NCBI RefSeq assembly: GCF_018595675.2 | Contig: NZ_CP092333.1 | Coordinates: 272,001-336,000 of the forward strand | Direction: 5' to 3' | Length of the DNA stretch: 64,000 nt | DNA from: Flavihumibacter fluvii | Lineage (GTDB): Bacteria; Bacteroidota; Bacteroidia; Chitinophagales; Chitinophagaceae | Part shown: piece after piece, positions 52,567 to 61,478 of the stretch | How positions within the stretch are numbered: position 1 is the stretch's first letter | Layout: each line of letters starts with the position of its first letter | The notes under the pieces: generated by a model | Databases searched by the model: none | What the model was told of the DNA's origin: nothing | What the model saw: the letters and a program-made list of their open reading frames with translations, nothing else | Position numbers and translations under genes: made by a program

Positions 52567-53826
52567 ATGCATATATTGAAAAAGAATCTTCCTGCCATAA
52601 TATTGGCCGGTATGGCATTGGGAACCCCCTGGGCAATCCGGGGTTCATTCGGACATGAACAGGGTGCCGCCTGGGCGGGAGGTATTGGTGCATTGGGCGT
52701 ACTCCTGTTGGCAAAACGGGGGGATTGGTACAACCGGTTTTTAACAGCCACCATGGCCTCAGCGGCAGGCTGGGGAATAGGAGGTATCATCAGCTATGGT
52801 ATGGTGGTGGGCTATGGCCGGGGCATTGATTTTGGGAATGTGTATTACGGGTTGTCCATGTTATTGGTGATCGGCGGGCTTTTTGGCTGGATCGGTGGTG
52901 GGCTATTCGGACTGGCATTGTCCGACCGGCCTGGCAACAAAGTACAATGGCCTGCTTTGATCGTGGAGATGACCTGCGGTGGCTTGATTTTTTACTTTTT
53001 CATCATCCGTGAATTCGAATGGCTGATGACACCGCCAAGGGGGGAGGAGTGGGCCGCTTGCCTGGGTATGTCTTTCGCGCTAACCTGGTACCTCTTTCGA
53101 AACAAACACCATGCAGCCATTCGCGTGGCGGTCTTTTCTGCCCTTGGTGCCGGATTTGGTTTTGCATTCGGCAATTTCCTGCAGGTGATGGGTAACTCAG
53201 CAGGACTACATTTTATCAATCTCTGGAATGTGATGGAATATTCTATCGGTTTTTTTGGCGGCTGCGGCATGGCCTATGGCACTTTCTCCGCAGCGTGGGA
53301 ACAACCAGCAACAGGTATAACAAAACAGCAGGGATCCTTGCCCTTTGTTTTCCTGACCCTCATCATACCATTTATTGTGTGGGACCAGGCTTTCAATGTA
53401 CCACCAGATGATACAGGTACCGTAGTAGCCGGGTATATTAAATGGGGAACGCTTGGATTGGTGTTGTTGTTTTCCGGGTTTTATACCTGGAAATACTTTG
53501 AAGAAAAAAAATCATTGCAGGACTATGGCTTCAATGATGTGTTTAGGTTCTTCATGGCCAGCCTGGTGACCTATACCATCTTTCACCTGTTGAATTCGGA
53601 TGTATTGGCGAATGGGTTCAGCCTGGAACAAGGGTTATACCTGCTTAACCTGGCGATATTGTTGTTTCTCCTGCCGAAGGTACAAGGGGCATTTTTTGCC
53701 AATGGGCTTAATCCCGGCAAGTGGGTGGGATTGTTGTTGCTCCTGCTAATTTTGCTGGCGGTTTTGGCATTCATCGCGATTCATTCACACGGCAGTGTAC
53801 CGAATATGAAAATTCGCTTCCCCTGA
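52567..53826 (+). CDS. Multi-pass membrane protein of unknown function
   Basis: 419 residues from the ATG at 52567 (MHILKKNLPAIILAGMALGT); upstream codons from 52504 are not membrane-like. About eleven to twelve hydrophobic segments, with glycine-rich blocks such as TPWAIRGSFGHEQGAAWAGG, AGWGIGGIISYGMVVGYGRG and GGLFGWIGGGLFGLAL. I do not recognise a family. The conserved-looking RGSFGHEQGA and histidine/acidic residues in membrane regions hint at a transporter or enzyme. Its 3' end overlaps the convergent HTH-like gene by 42 nt. Divergent from the suf operon. Confidence 0.75.
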   Translation: MHILKKNLPAIILAGMALGTPWAIRGSFGHEQGAAWAGGIGALGVLLLAKRGDWYNRFLTATMASAAGWGIGGIISYGMVVGYGRGIDFGNVYYGLSMLLVIGGLFGWIGGGLFGLALSDRPGNKVQWPALIVEMTCGGLIFYFFIIREFEWLMTPPRGEEWAACLGMSFALTWYLFRNKHHAAIRVAVFSALGAGFGFAFGNFLQVMGNSAGLHFINLWNVMEYSIGFFGGCGMAYGTFSAAWEQPATGITKQQGSLPFVFLTLIIPFIVWDQAFNVPPDDTGTVVAGYIKWGTLGLVLLFSGFYTWKYFEEKKSLQDYGFNDVFRFFMASLVTYTIFHLLNSDVLANGFSLEQGLYLLNLAILLFLLPKVQGAFFANGLNPGKWVGLLLLLLILLAVLAFIAIHSHGSVPNMKIRFP

Positions 53827-54813
53827 TTTGAATTCCAGCGTGTTTTTATCAATACCTGAAAATAACTCATCTTCCCCGTCAACATTGGGATCATACCAGT
53901 CCGCTTTTTCTTCTGCCCATTCAATTTTTTCAACCATTTCCGGCGTCATTTCATCGATCGCCATTGCCTGGGTTTTCCAATGGGTAATATATGCTTTCAG
54001 GGTTTGCGCTTTTTGCCAGCGTTCGGCAAGTTGCAGTAGTTGCTTAAAATGTTCCAGTTCTTTTTCAGCCAGGCTTCTTTTCAGCCGGGTATTCATTTCA
54101 ATTTTCCTTGCAGTAACTTTTTCAGTCTCCCTGCCCAAGGCCTTTTCATTTTGTGCTTTTGCTTTGTTTTCAAGTTCCTCAATGATAGCAATGAATTGTG
54201 CTTCAAGTGTAGCGTTGCCATCGCACCATTCCTTGCCTCCAAAGCCGTCTATTTTAAATGCCAGCAGTCCGGTTGGGACCAGCGGCGTATTGATCAATTT
54301 CGTCCTGGGTCCGGTTGATTTGGTTAATTCCCGTAAATAAATTTTGATCGGCTGACCATACATCACAACATAGGTATGGCCATTTTCGTGAATAATGTCG
54401 TGATTCCTTGTTTTCATCGTTTCGATGAAGTAATTCATCCAGCGTATGGCCCTGTCCATCATGGCTTCGGAGACGCGTATGTCCAATTCATTTTGTGCGC
54501 TTGAAAAAAGCCCGTTATACTTGTTGACGGAAGTTCTGGCTGCAGTCGTCCTTATTTTCTTTATGCTGGACAGGTCAACAAAAGGCATTGCCGAAGGATC
54601 ATTGGTCAATGTGCAGCGGTTAATTTTTTTTCCTAACCTGACATTCTCCCAATAGCCCGCTTTCGGGGTGGGGATGTTCATGGTTTTGCACGCTTTTCTT
54701 ATTAAGTATTCACTCAGTTCATTTTTCCTGGTGATTACTGCAATTGGTTCGCTCCAAACCAATTCGTACAATTCTTCCCGCGTGATTCTGTCTTTACTGC
54801 TAAGGTTAATCAT
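53785..54813 (-). CDS. HTH-like hypothetical protein with an REELYELVWSEP start
   Basis: 342 residues. The head RITREELYELVWSEPIAVIT ... YLIRKACKTMNIPTPKAGYW resembles an HTH-containing group of uncharacterised proteins with the pattern REELYELVW-SEPM...KHNIP.P..GYWA. A charged middle (about 215-290) forms a long coiled coil (EELENKAKAQNEKALGRETE ... AEKELEHFKQLLQLAERW). The terminal part is acidic. Function unknown; it could be a DNA-binding regulator or accessory factor. The last 42 nt overlap the membrane-protein gene. Confidence 0.7.
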   Translation of the reverse strand: MINLSSKDRITREELYELVWSEPIAVITRKNELSEYLIRKACKTMNIPTPKAGYWENVRLGKKINRCTLTNDPSAMPFVDLSSIKKIRTTAARTSVNKYNGLFSSAQNELDIRVSEAMMDRAIRWMNYFIETMKTRNHDIIHENGHTYVVMYGQPIKIYLRELTKSTGPRTKLINTPLVPTGLLAFKIDGFGGKEWCDGNATLEAQFIAIIEELENKAKAQNEKALGRETEKVTARKIEMNTRLKRSLAEKELEHFKQLLQLAERWQKAQTLKAYITHWKTQAMAIDEMTPEMVEKIEWAEEKADWYDPNVDGEDELFSGIDKNTLEFKSGEANFHIRYTAV

Positions 54814-55188
54814 TGTTCTTCCGTAATTGAATGCCTGGTGTATTGTAAATGCCGGTGTTCATAGAAATTGGCAGTAAAACTTTTTTAGTAAGGCAAGCAT
54901 CAATATGGCCGATGAATCATTTGAAATTAGCTGAATACATTCAGCCCCCAAATAATTACCTGTTAAAATTAGTATATATAATTTCATCCCGAATAGTTGG
55001 TAATATTAAGGTGGTAATTGGTAAAATACATTTGCTTTTTTACATGGAATGTGTATGTATTACATAGTTGTGATGGCTGTAAACCAGCGGCTGTAGTGTG
55101 TTTCAGCAATCGATTGCGTAAGCGGTGAATGGAGATTGATTATTGGAAGCACTATCGTTATCACTATTATTTACTTATATTAACAGGG
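54814..55188 (+). other. Intergenic region with a promoter and no convincing gene
   Basis: These 375 nt lie between the starts of the HTH-like gene (minus) and the acyltransferase (plus). They are AT-rich. A 72-codon frame (54849-55067) has no family resemblance or recognised start. A perfect TACATTTG element is at 55027-55034. Nothing else was seen: no tRNA cloverleaf, no hairpin with T tract. Confidence 0.45.
55027..55034 (+). promoter_or_regulatory. Bacteroidota -7 promoter element upstream of the acyltransferase operon
   Basis: TACATTTG, perfect TAnnTTTG match, about 155 nt upstream of the acyltransferase ATG at 55189. It would give a leader of about 148 nt, long for this genome, so regulation in the leader is possible. 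Confidence 0.35.
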
Positions 55189-56319
55189 ATGATTAACCAG
55201 GAAAAAACTACATTACCTGCTGCACCAAAACGACTTGTTTCCATCGATGCACTTCGTGGTTTCGATATGCTGATGATCTGCGGACTTGGCGCATTTATAG
55301 AATCCCTGGAAGGGAAAACTTCCCTGGCCTGGGTAGATGCGATCGCTGCACAGTTCCACCATACTGACTGGAATGGATTTACTTTCTATGATTTTATTTT
55401 CCCGCTATTCCTGTTTATTGCGGGTGTGTCCATTCCGTTTTCAATGCAGGCCGGGCTTGCAAAAGGGATTCCCAAATCAAATTTGTATAAGAAGGCATTG
55501 AAACGAATGCTGATCCTGGTAGCATTGGGGATACTGGAAAAGAATACGCCCTTTCCTTTTTTTGATTGGACACATGTACGGCTGGGCGGCGTGTTGCAAC
55601 GTATTGCCATTGCCGGATTTGTGACCACCCTATTGTACCTGAATTTTGCGACGAAGGCGCGAATGTTATGGGCGGCGGGCATCTTATTGTTTTATTATGC
55701 CGCGATGTTTTTGATACCTGTGCCTGGATTTGGTGCCGGGGACCTTTCATTTGAAGGCAACCTGCATGGTTATATCGATCGCAGCATTTTGCCTGGCCGG
55801 CTATTGCAGGGTACGTTCGATGAGAATGGATTGTTCACCCAATTGCCTGCATTGTGCCTGACGATCATGGGTAGTATTGCCGGCGACTTTTTAAGGAATG
55901 CTGCTATTACACCATATGGCAAACTAAAAAAGATACTCCTGTATGGCCTGGTATGTATTGGCATTGGCCTGGTCTGGAACCTGCATTTTCCAATTAACAA
56001 AAGACTCTGGAGCAGTTCATTCATCATGCTGACGGGCGGAATGTCTTTCCTTTTCCTGGCCTTTTTTTATTGGGTGATCGATGTTTTGCAACTTAAGAAG
56101 TGGGCTTTCTTTTTTGTAGTGATCGGTATGAACAGCATCACTATATACCTGGCCTATCATTTTATTGATTTCGGATTTACATCAAAGTTGTTGTTTGAGG
56201 GACTGTATGTAAATAGTCAGGAAGCCTGGCATTCCGTGTTTCAAAGCCTGGGGGCATTAGTGTTGGTTTGGGTGTTCCTGTATATTTTGTACAGGAAGAA
56301 GATATTTGTCAAGATCTGA
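55189..56319 (+). CDS. HGSNAT/DUF5009-type membrane acyltransferase
   Basis: 376 residues from the ATG at 55189, preceded by an AGGG; the 55129 start adds 20 residues ahead of the family start KRLVSIDALRGFDMLMI. About ten membrane helices. HTDWNGFTFYDFIFPLFLFI carries the family histidine and acidic residues, and GGVLQRIAIAGFVTTLLYLN is the second conserved block. Human heparan-alpha-glucosaminide N-acetyltransferase moves acetyl groups across a membrane onto glucosamine. Here it may acetylate an amino sugar. The 2-hydroxyacid dehydrogenase gene follows after 43 nt. Confidence 0.87.
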   Translation: MINQEKTTLPAAPKRLVSIDALRGFDMLMICGLGAFIESLEGKTSLAWVDAIAAQFHHTDWNGFTFYDFIFPLFLFIAGVSIPFSMQAGLAKGIPKSNLYKKALKRMLILVALGILEKNTPFPFFDWTHVRLGGVLQRIAIAGFVTTLLYLNFATKARMLWAAGILLFYYAAMFLIPVPGFGAGDLSFEGNLHGYIDRSILPGRLLQGTFDENGLFTQLPALCLTIMGSIAGDFLRNAAITPYGKLKKILLYGLVCIGIGLVWNLHFPINKRLWSSSFIMLTGGMSFLFLAFFYWVIDVLQLKKWAFFFVVIGMNSITIYLAYHFIDFGFTSKLLFEGLYVNSQEAWHSVFQSLGALVLVWVFLYILYRKKIFVKI

Positions 56320-56362
56320 CCAGAAATAAAATTGATCACAATACTGAATAGCAGTAAGCCAG

Positions 56363-57316
56363 ATGAAAATAGTATTCCTTGATGCCCATACGATACATGC
56401 AGTTAATGATCTGTCCTTTGATCAACTGGAAGCACTTGGCAGTTTGCAATTGTATCCCTTTACAACAGTGGAGGAAGAGCCTGCACGGGTTGCCGATGCA
56501 GAAATCCTGATAGTGAATAAGCACAAGGTTACGGTAAGCCTGCTCAGTTATGCGCCTGCATTGAAATATATCGTTGTAGCAGCAACCGGGTATAACAATA
56601 TTGACCTGGTGGCCACTGCTGCCCGTGGCATCCCGGTGAGTAATGTGCGGGCGTATTCAACAGAAGGTGTTGCCCAATATGTGGTAGCTGCCATGCTGGC
56701 CCATTACCATAAACTGGCATATTATTTCCAGGAAACAGCCAAAGGGAGATGGCAGCAACAACCGGATTTTTGTTTTTATGACCATTCGATACAAAACCTC
56801 TCAGCAAAGACGCTGGGCATCATTGGTTTCGGAACTATTGGCAAGAAAGTGGCCAGTCTTGCACATGCTTTTGGCATGCGCATCCTGGCATACACTGCCT
56901 ATCCAATTCCAGCTGAGTATAATTATGTACATGCAGTAACGCTGGAAGACGTTTTCCGCCAGGCAGATGTCTTAACCTTGCATGCGCCACTCAATGACCA
57001 GACCAAAGACATCATCAATACTTTGCATCTTGAATGGATGAAGCCAGACGCTCTTTTGATCAATACTGGCAGGGGTGGACTAGTGCATGAGCCTTCGTTG
57101 GTAGCACACTTGCCAGCCCATCCTGATTTTACGGCCATACTGGATGTGTTGTCTGCCGAACCACCGGCTGATGACCGGTTGACCAGGTTGGTCAATTGCC
57201 ATGTAACGCCGCACCTGGCCTGGGCATCCCAGCAGTCGCGTATGCAATTGCTGGCCGGTATAACGGAATTGATCAGGTGTTTTCAGCTTGGTGACGTGAA
57301 AAACAGGATAGCATGA
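56363..57316 (+). CDS. D-isomer-specific 2-hydroxyacid dehydrogenase
   Basis: 317 residues. N-terminal catalytic part, then NAD-binding LGIIGFGTIGKKVASLAHAF, arginine in LLINTGRGGLVHEPSL, glutamate in LDVLSAEPPADD and histidine in TPHLAWASQQSR: the standard R-E-H set. Substrate may be glycerate, lactate or a sugar acid. ATG is 43 nt after the acyltransferase and its stop overlaps the GH101-like ATG by 4 nt, so these three genes form one transcript. Confidence 0.92.
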   Translation: MKIVFLDAHTIHAVNDLSFDQLEALGSLQLYPFTTVEEEPARVADAEILIVNKHKVTVSLLSYAPALKYIVVAATGYNNIDLVATAARGIPVSNVRAYSTEGVAQYVVAAMLAHYHKLAYYFQETAKGRWQQQPDFCFYDHSIQNLSAKTLGIIGFGTIGKKVASLAHAFGMRILAYTAYPIPAEYNYVHAVTLEDVFRQADVLTLHAPLNDQTKDIINTLHLEWMKPDALLINTGRGGLVHEPSLVAHLPAHPDFTAILDVLSAEPPADDRLTRLVNCHVTPHLAWASQQSRMQLLAGITELIRCFQLGDVKNRIA

Positions 57317-60099
57317 AACGTGTATTATTATTGACTGTACTTATAGGTTCGCATTTTTTCATTTTCGCGCAGCATACACCGCAATGGAGGCAGCCATACC
57401 ACCAATCCCTGGTGATGAAATTGTTTTTATCTATTCCTGATGGAAAGGGCGGATCCATTGTGGCCCATGATTTTTCAAGTGCGCTGGCCATTGTTAAAAC
57501 AGTTGACCAGTTGACCCTTGGTGTGCCGAAGATCATTTACCTGGTGGGCTGGCAGTATAATGGACATGATGACAAGTACCCTGCATTTTTTGCCGTCAAT
57601 GCTGCTTTGAAAAGAAAGGAAGACGCCACTGCCAGGGAGAGCCTGCTTTGGTTGATGGAGGCCGCGAAAGAATTCCATACAACAATCAGCCTGCATATCA
57701 ATATGACCGATGCGTATGAAGATAGTCCGTTATGGTCAGAGTATGTTGATAAGGACATGCTTTCAAAGCAAGCAGATGGCAGTTTACTGGTCATTGGGAA
57801 TTACAACAATAAAAAAGCCTATCAAATTAATTACAGGCAGGAATGGAAAAATGGTTATGCGCAAAAAAGGATCGACCAGTTGCTGGAGCTGGTGCCTGCC
57901 TTGAAAGATGCGGGAACAATTCATCTGGATGCCTGGATCGCGCGGGATAGCAAGGGGCATGCAGAAACGATGGTTACGGAAGCTGCCTATCAACAAAAAG
58001 TGGCCGGCTATTGGCGCGATAAAGGAATCGATGTGACCACTGAATGGGTGATGGATTATATGACCGGCATCGTTCCCTATTACTGGCATTTTAACGGCCA
58101 ATCACAGGCTGCTTACCTGGAACAACCCGCTTCACTATGTACAGGCAGTAAAATGAATCCGGACCTGAAGCAAAGTGATTTTGGATTGGAGTTCCTGTTT
58201 GGTACGAGCATGTACGGTGAAAATCATTTTCCGGACATCCGGAAAAAAGAAGACCAGTCCGGCTGGACAACAGCCTTCACGAAGGAATTTTTCCTGAATT
58301 ATTTGCAATATCATTTTTTAAACAGGTTGGAGCGTTTACGGGTGGAAGGAGTAGGACAAAACAGGAAAGCATTTTTTGCTGGCAAAGTTATTAGTTCACT
58401 TGCTGATAGTACTGTGGAACAGGACAATAGGGTATTACGCCGGGGTAATACCGTTTGCTTCCCGGTAGGATGGCGCGAAGACAAAAGCCTGGCTGCCTTT
58501 AGTACAAAACAGCAAAGCCTGCAGTATAGTATTCCGGGTAATTGGAATGGTGTGAAGCGTGCCACTGTATTCAATGTTACAAAGGAAGGATTGGTAAAAA
58601 AGGGAACAGTGACCATATCAGCCGGGAAAATAGATATAGCCCTTGAAGCGGGCCAACCCATACTAATGGTCCCAGATCTTCCTATGGCCGTCATTGGCGA
58701 TACAACAAGGTTACAGTATCCAACTGTTCAGAAGAATGCCGCACACCCGGCCTACCACCAGGCATTGGTGATGAAATTATTTATGAGCCAGGCTTTATTT
58801 GATGGGAAATTTAAGCGGCGGGACAATGGCCAGACGCAGGTATATCTTACTGCCGGGCAGGCGCTTGATGTGATCCGGCGGATGGACCAGTTGACACTGG
58901 GCATTCCAAAAATAGTTTACCTGGTCGGTTGGCAGTATAACGGCCACGATTCAGGATATCCAGCCTGGTTCCAGGGTAATGAAGCCCTCAAAAGGAAAGA
59001 AGATAAAGATGCCCTTGAAAGTTTGCGCTGGCTGATGCGCGAAGCAAAACAATACCATACTAGGGTTAGCCTGCATATCAATATGTTTGATGCGTATGAA
59101 GACAGCCCGTTGTGGGAAACGTATATTAAGGAGAATATTATTGCACGGAAAAAAGACGGCTCCCTGCTGGGCGGCGAGTGGGGCTATCCGATCAGTTATG
59201 CGCAGGAATGGGCAACCGGTTATGCGCAGAAACGGATCGATTCCCTGTGTAAACTACTACCAATCCAGGAAGCCGGTACCATACATATAGACGCCTTTCA
59301 TACCTGGCCACCAATACCAGTTCAACGGGCAGATGGAACCTGGGGTGTTGACCTGGAGAAAAAACCAACAAGTACATATTTGCCTTTTTCAGTTGCCGAT
59401 GAAACTGCAGCCCAAAAAAAAATCTATGCATATTGGGAAGAGAAAGGCATCGACGTAACCAGTGAAGGTGTTGATTTCCTGCGCGAGGAAAGTTTTGTGC
59501 AGTACCAATCGATGGCCTGGTGGTTCACCGGACTGGACAAATACCTGCAATGGCCGGCATCGGTATATACTGGCGGAAGAGACCGGAGTGAATGGGGGCG
59601 GTTGTTTGGAACGAGTATGCATGGCGAGGAGATTATCAGGCAGGATCCGCAGCAACTCACCGGATTCAAAACTGAGTTTTGTTTAAATACATTGGTCATG
59701 TATTATCTCAACCGGTTGGAGCGAATGTATATCGTTCAACAACCGGGTAATAAGGAAGTGCATTTTACCGGTAATGTATCCACGCAATTGAAGGGTGGCC
59801 GGTTCAGGTTGAAGGAAGGCAACAATGTGATGGTCGACAACCAGGACCTTTGCATGCCGGCACCGTGGATCGGCCCGGATGCGATGGTCGCTTATAGTAA
59901 GAATGGGTATACCAGCCGGGTATGGACGCTTCCTAAAGCCATGCAATCATATAAGACCGTTCACCTGTTCAGGGTAACGCAAGCGGGACAAGAAAAAATC
60001 GGTGAACAGAAAATCCGGTCCGGGAAAATATCTTTGTCGATGGCTAAGGATGAGATGGTCTTACTTCAATTTCATTCCCACCGGATCCCAGTGCATTAA
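57313..60099 (+). CDS. GH101-like (endo-alpha-N-acetylgalactosaminidase family) enzyme, two tandem copies in one chain
   Basis: 928 residues with a signal peptide (MKRVLLLTVLIGSHFFIFAQ). Residues about 29-455 and 480-920 are two versions of the same module: YHQSLVMKLFLS/YHQALVMKLFMS, LVGWQYNGHD (77-86 and 537-546), SLHINMTDAYEDSPLW/SLHINMFDAYEDSPLW (126-141 and 586-601), GTIHLDAW/GTIHIDAF (D206, D660), GIDVTTE/GIDVTSE (E244, E718) and an NRLER near the end of each barrel. Each half ends in a beta-rich tail. The D and E fit the nucleophile and acid/base of GH101, a family call by resemblance. Both halves keep these residues, so both may be active. Third gene of the acyltransferase operon; its end overlaps the convergent Gfo/Idh gene by 39 nt. 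Confidence 0.85.
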   Translation: MKRVLLLTVLIGSHFFIFAQHTPQWRQPYHQSLVMKLFLSIPDGKGGSIVAHDFSSALAIVKTVDQLTLGVPKIIYLVGWQYNGHDDKYPAFFAVNAALKRKEDATARESLLWLMEAAKEFHTTISLHINMTDAYEDSPLWSEYVDKDMLSKQADGSLLVIGNYNNKKAYQINYRQEWKNGYAQKRIDQLLELVPALKDAGTIHLDAWIARDSKGHAETMVTEAAYQQKVAGYWRDKGIDVTTEWVMDYMTGIVPYYWHFNGQSQAAYLEQPASLCTGSKMNPDLKQSDFGLEFLFGTSMYGENHFPDIRKKEDQSGWTTAFTKEFFLNYLQYHFLNRLERLRVEGVGQNRKAFFAGKVISSLADSTVEQDNRVLRRGNTVCFPVGWREDKSLAAFSTKQQSLQYSIPGNWNGVKRATVFNVTKEGLVKKGTVTISAGKIDIALEAGQPILMVPDLPMAVIGDTTRLQYPTVQKNAAHPAYHQALVMKLFMSQALFDGKFKRRDNGQTQVYLTAGQALDVIRRMDQLTLGIPKIVYLVGWQYNGHDSGYPAWFQGNEALKRKEDKDALESLRWLMREAKQYHTRVSLHINMFDAYEDSPLWETYIKENIIARKKDGSLLGGEWGYPISYAQEWATGYAQKRIDSLCKLLPIQEAGTIHIDAFHTWPPIPVQRADGTWGVDLEKKPTSTYLPFSVADETAAQKKIYAYWEEKGIDVTSEGVDFLREESFVQYQSMAWWFTGLDKYLQWPASVYTGGRDRSEWGRLFGTSMHGEEIIRQDPQQLTGFKTEFCLNTLVMYYLNRLERMYIVQQPGNKEVHFTGNVSTQLKGGRFRLKEGNNVMVDNQDLCMPAPWIGPDAMVAYSKNGYTSRVWTLPKAMQSYKTVHLFRVTQAGQEKIGEQKIRSGKISLSMAKDEMVLLQFHSHRIPVH

Positions 60100-61449
60100 T
60101 TTTTTCTGGAAATAACTTTCATTACAAGCCAGGCAGGGGGCAGCAGCGCGGAAACCAAAGACCGCATCTTCCACTACTTTTCCACCGGTACGAACGGCTT
60201 CAAAGAAATTTTTGAAATGTTCTACATGGTCGTCATGGCCTTCTGGTGCTTTGTAACGGATGGGGTCTTTTTTAGGGGTGATTCTATCTGCAGCAGTATA
60301 TTTCTGGTCATAGGCTTTTACAAGGGCATCCTGCATGGCCTGGGGATAGGTGGACAGTGCATCATAATTGCCGATACCAGGTGCTTTGGGTATCAGGTCG
60401 TGTGTAATGGTAAGGCCGTCGCCAATTTCCATGGCGCCTTCGTCGCCAATGAAACGCAGCCGGTAACCATCACCCACGCCACTTGCAAAGTTCAGCCGAA
60501 GGTTTACCTGGAATGGGCCATGCTCCGGGCTTTCGGGATATTCCATCAAAGCATTCATTACATCGGGTACATTTCGGCCATCTTTCCACATGCTTAACTG
60601 GCCGCTGCAAAATATCCGCGATGGCCCTTTAGAACCGGTGATGAAATGGATTTCCGTGAGCAGGTGCACAAACATATCCCCAGCAGCGCCGGTACCGAAT
60701 TCACGGTAATTGCGCCAGCGGAAAAACTTCAATGCATCGAAAGGTTGTTTGGGCATTCCTGCGATATAGCGGTCCCAGTCCACCGTTTGTGGTGAAGCAT
60801 CATTTGGCAGTGTATATTGCCAGGCACCCATAGCGCTATGGCGGTCGATGCTGGCTTCGATACTATTCAGTTTGCCGATCTCACCGGCATGGTAAAGCTC
60901 TTTTGCTTTCTGGTGCACCAATCCACTGATGCCCTGGCTGCCGATCTGGATCACCCGGTTCGTTTTCATTGCTGTTTCAATTACCGGCAGGCCCTGGGCG
61001 ATTTCTTTCACCATGGGCTTTTCGCAATACACATGTTTGCCGGCATTCATGGCATCGATAGAGATACGCGAATGCCAGAGATCGGCTGTCCCGATGATAA
61101 CGGCATCAATATCTTTTTTGGCAAGGATTTCCCGGTAATCGCGGGTGGTGAAAATACCGGCCCCGTATTTTTCATTGATCCGGGTAAGCCGGCCCTGGTA
61201 TAGATCACAGGCAGCAACAAATTCGATACCCTGGGTTTTCAATGCGGTCTCCAGGTCGTTATTTCCCATGATACCCGCACCTATAAGCGCAACCCGGATG
61301 CGATCATTGGCGCTGATCCGGTCAGGCCTGGTCAGGATTTCTTCCTTAATGCCATTGTTCGCATGCAGGATATTAAAAGACCCGGCCGTTAATGCGAGTC
61401 CGGTCGTGCCTAATTGCTGGATAAATTTCCGCCTTGATGAAGAAGACAT
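60061..61449 (-). CDS. Gfo/Idh/MocA family oxidoreductase with twin-arginine leader
   Basis: 462 residues. Tat leader SSSSRRKFIQQLGTTGLALTAG. NAD-binding start IRVALIGAGIMGNNDLETAL, catalytic-lysine motif HVYCEKPMVKEI, later block FGTGAAGDMFVHLLTEIHFI. Periplasmic sugar oxidoreductase with tightly bound NAD is a common type in Bacteroidota. The substrate is unknown. GH109 glycosidases belong to the same superfamily, but no GH109-specific block could be confirmed. The last 39 nt overlap the GH101-like gene on the other strand. Divergent from the M28 peptidase with 29 nt between starts. Confidence 0.9.
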   Translation of the reverse strand: MSSSSRRKFIQQLGTTGLALTAGSFNILHANNGIKEEILTRPDRISANDRIRVALIGAGIMGNNDLETALKTQGIEFVAACDLYQGRLTRINEKYGAGIFTTRDYREILAKKDIDAVIIGTADLWHSRISIDAMNAGKHVYCEKPMVKEIAQGLPVIETAMKTNRVIQIGSQGISGLVHQKAKELYHAGEIGKLNSIEASIDRHSAMGAWQYTLPNDASPQTVDWDRYIAGMPKQPFDALKFFRWRNYREFGTGAAGDMFVHLLTEIHFITGSKGPSRIFCSGQLSMWKDGRNVPDVMNALMEYPESPEHGPFQVNLRLNFASGVGDGYRLRFIGDEGAMEIGDGLTITHDLIPKAPGIGNYDALSTYPQAMQDALVKAYDQKYTAADRITPKKDPIRYKAPEGHDDHVEHFKNFFEAVRTGGKVVEDAVFGFRAAAPCLACNESYFQKKLMHWDPVGMKLK

Positions 61450-61478
61450 GGGTATATTTAATGATTAGATTCTAAGTT

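Noticed and set aside
54849-55067. 72-codon frame in the gap before the acyltransferase
   Set aside because: No family resemblance and the promoter element lies inside it.
60817-61203. 128-codon open frame opposite the Gfo/Idh gene
   Set aside because: Entirely within a well-supported gene; no recognisable motifs.
60061-61449. GH109 alpha-N-acetylgalactosaminidase for the Gfo/Idh protein next to the GH101-like enzyme
   Set aside because: Tempting from context, but GH109 shares the whole Gfo/Idh fold and no GH109-specific residues could be confirmed by eye.
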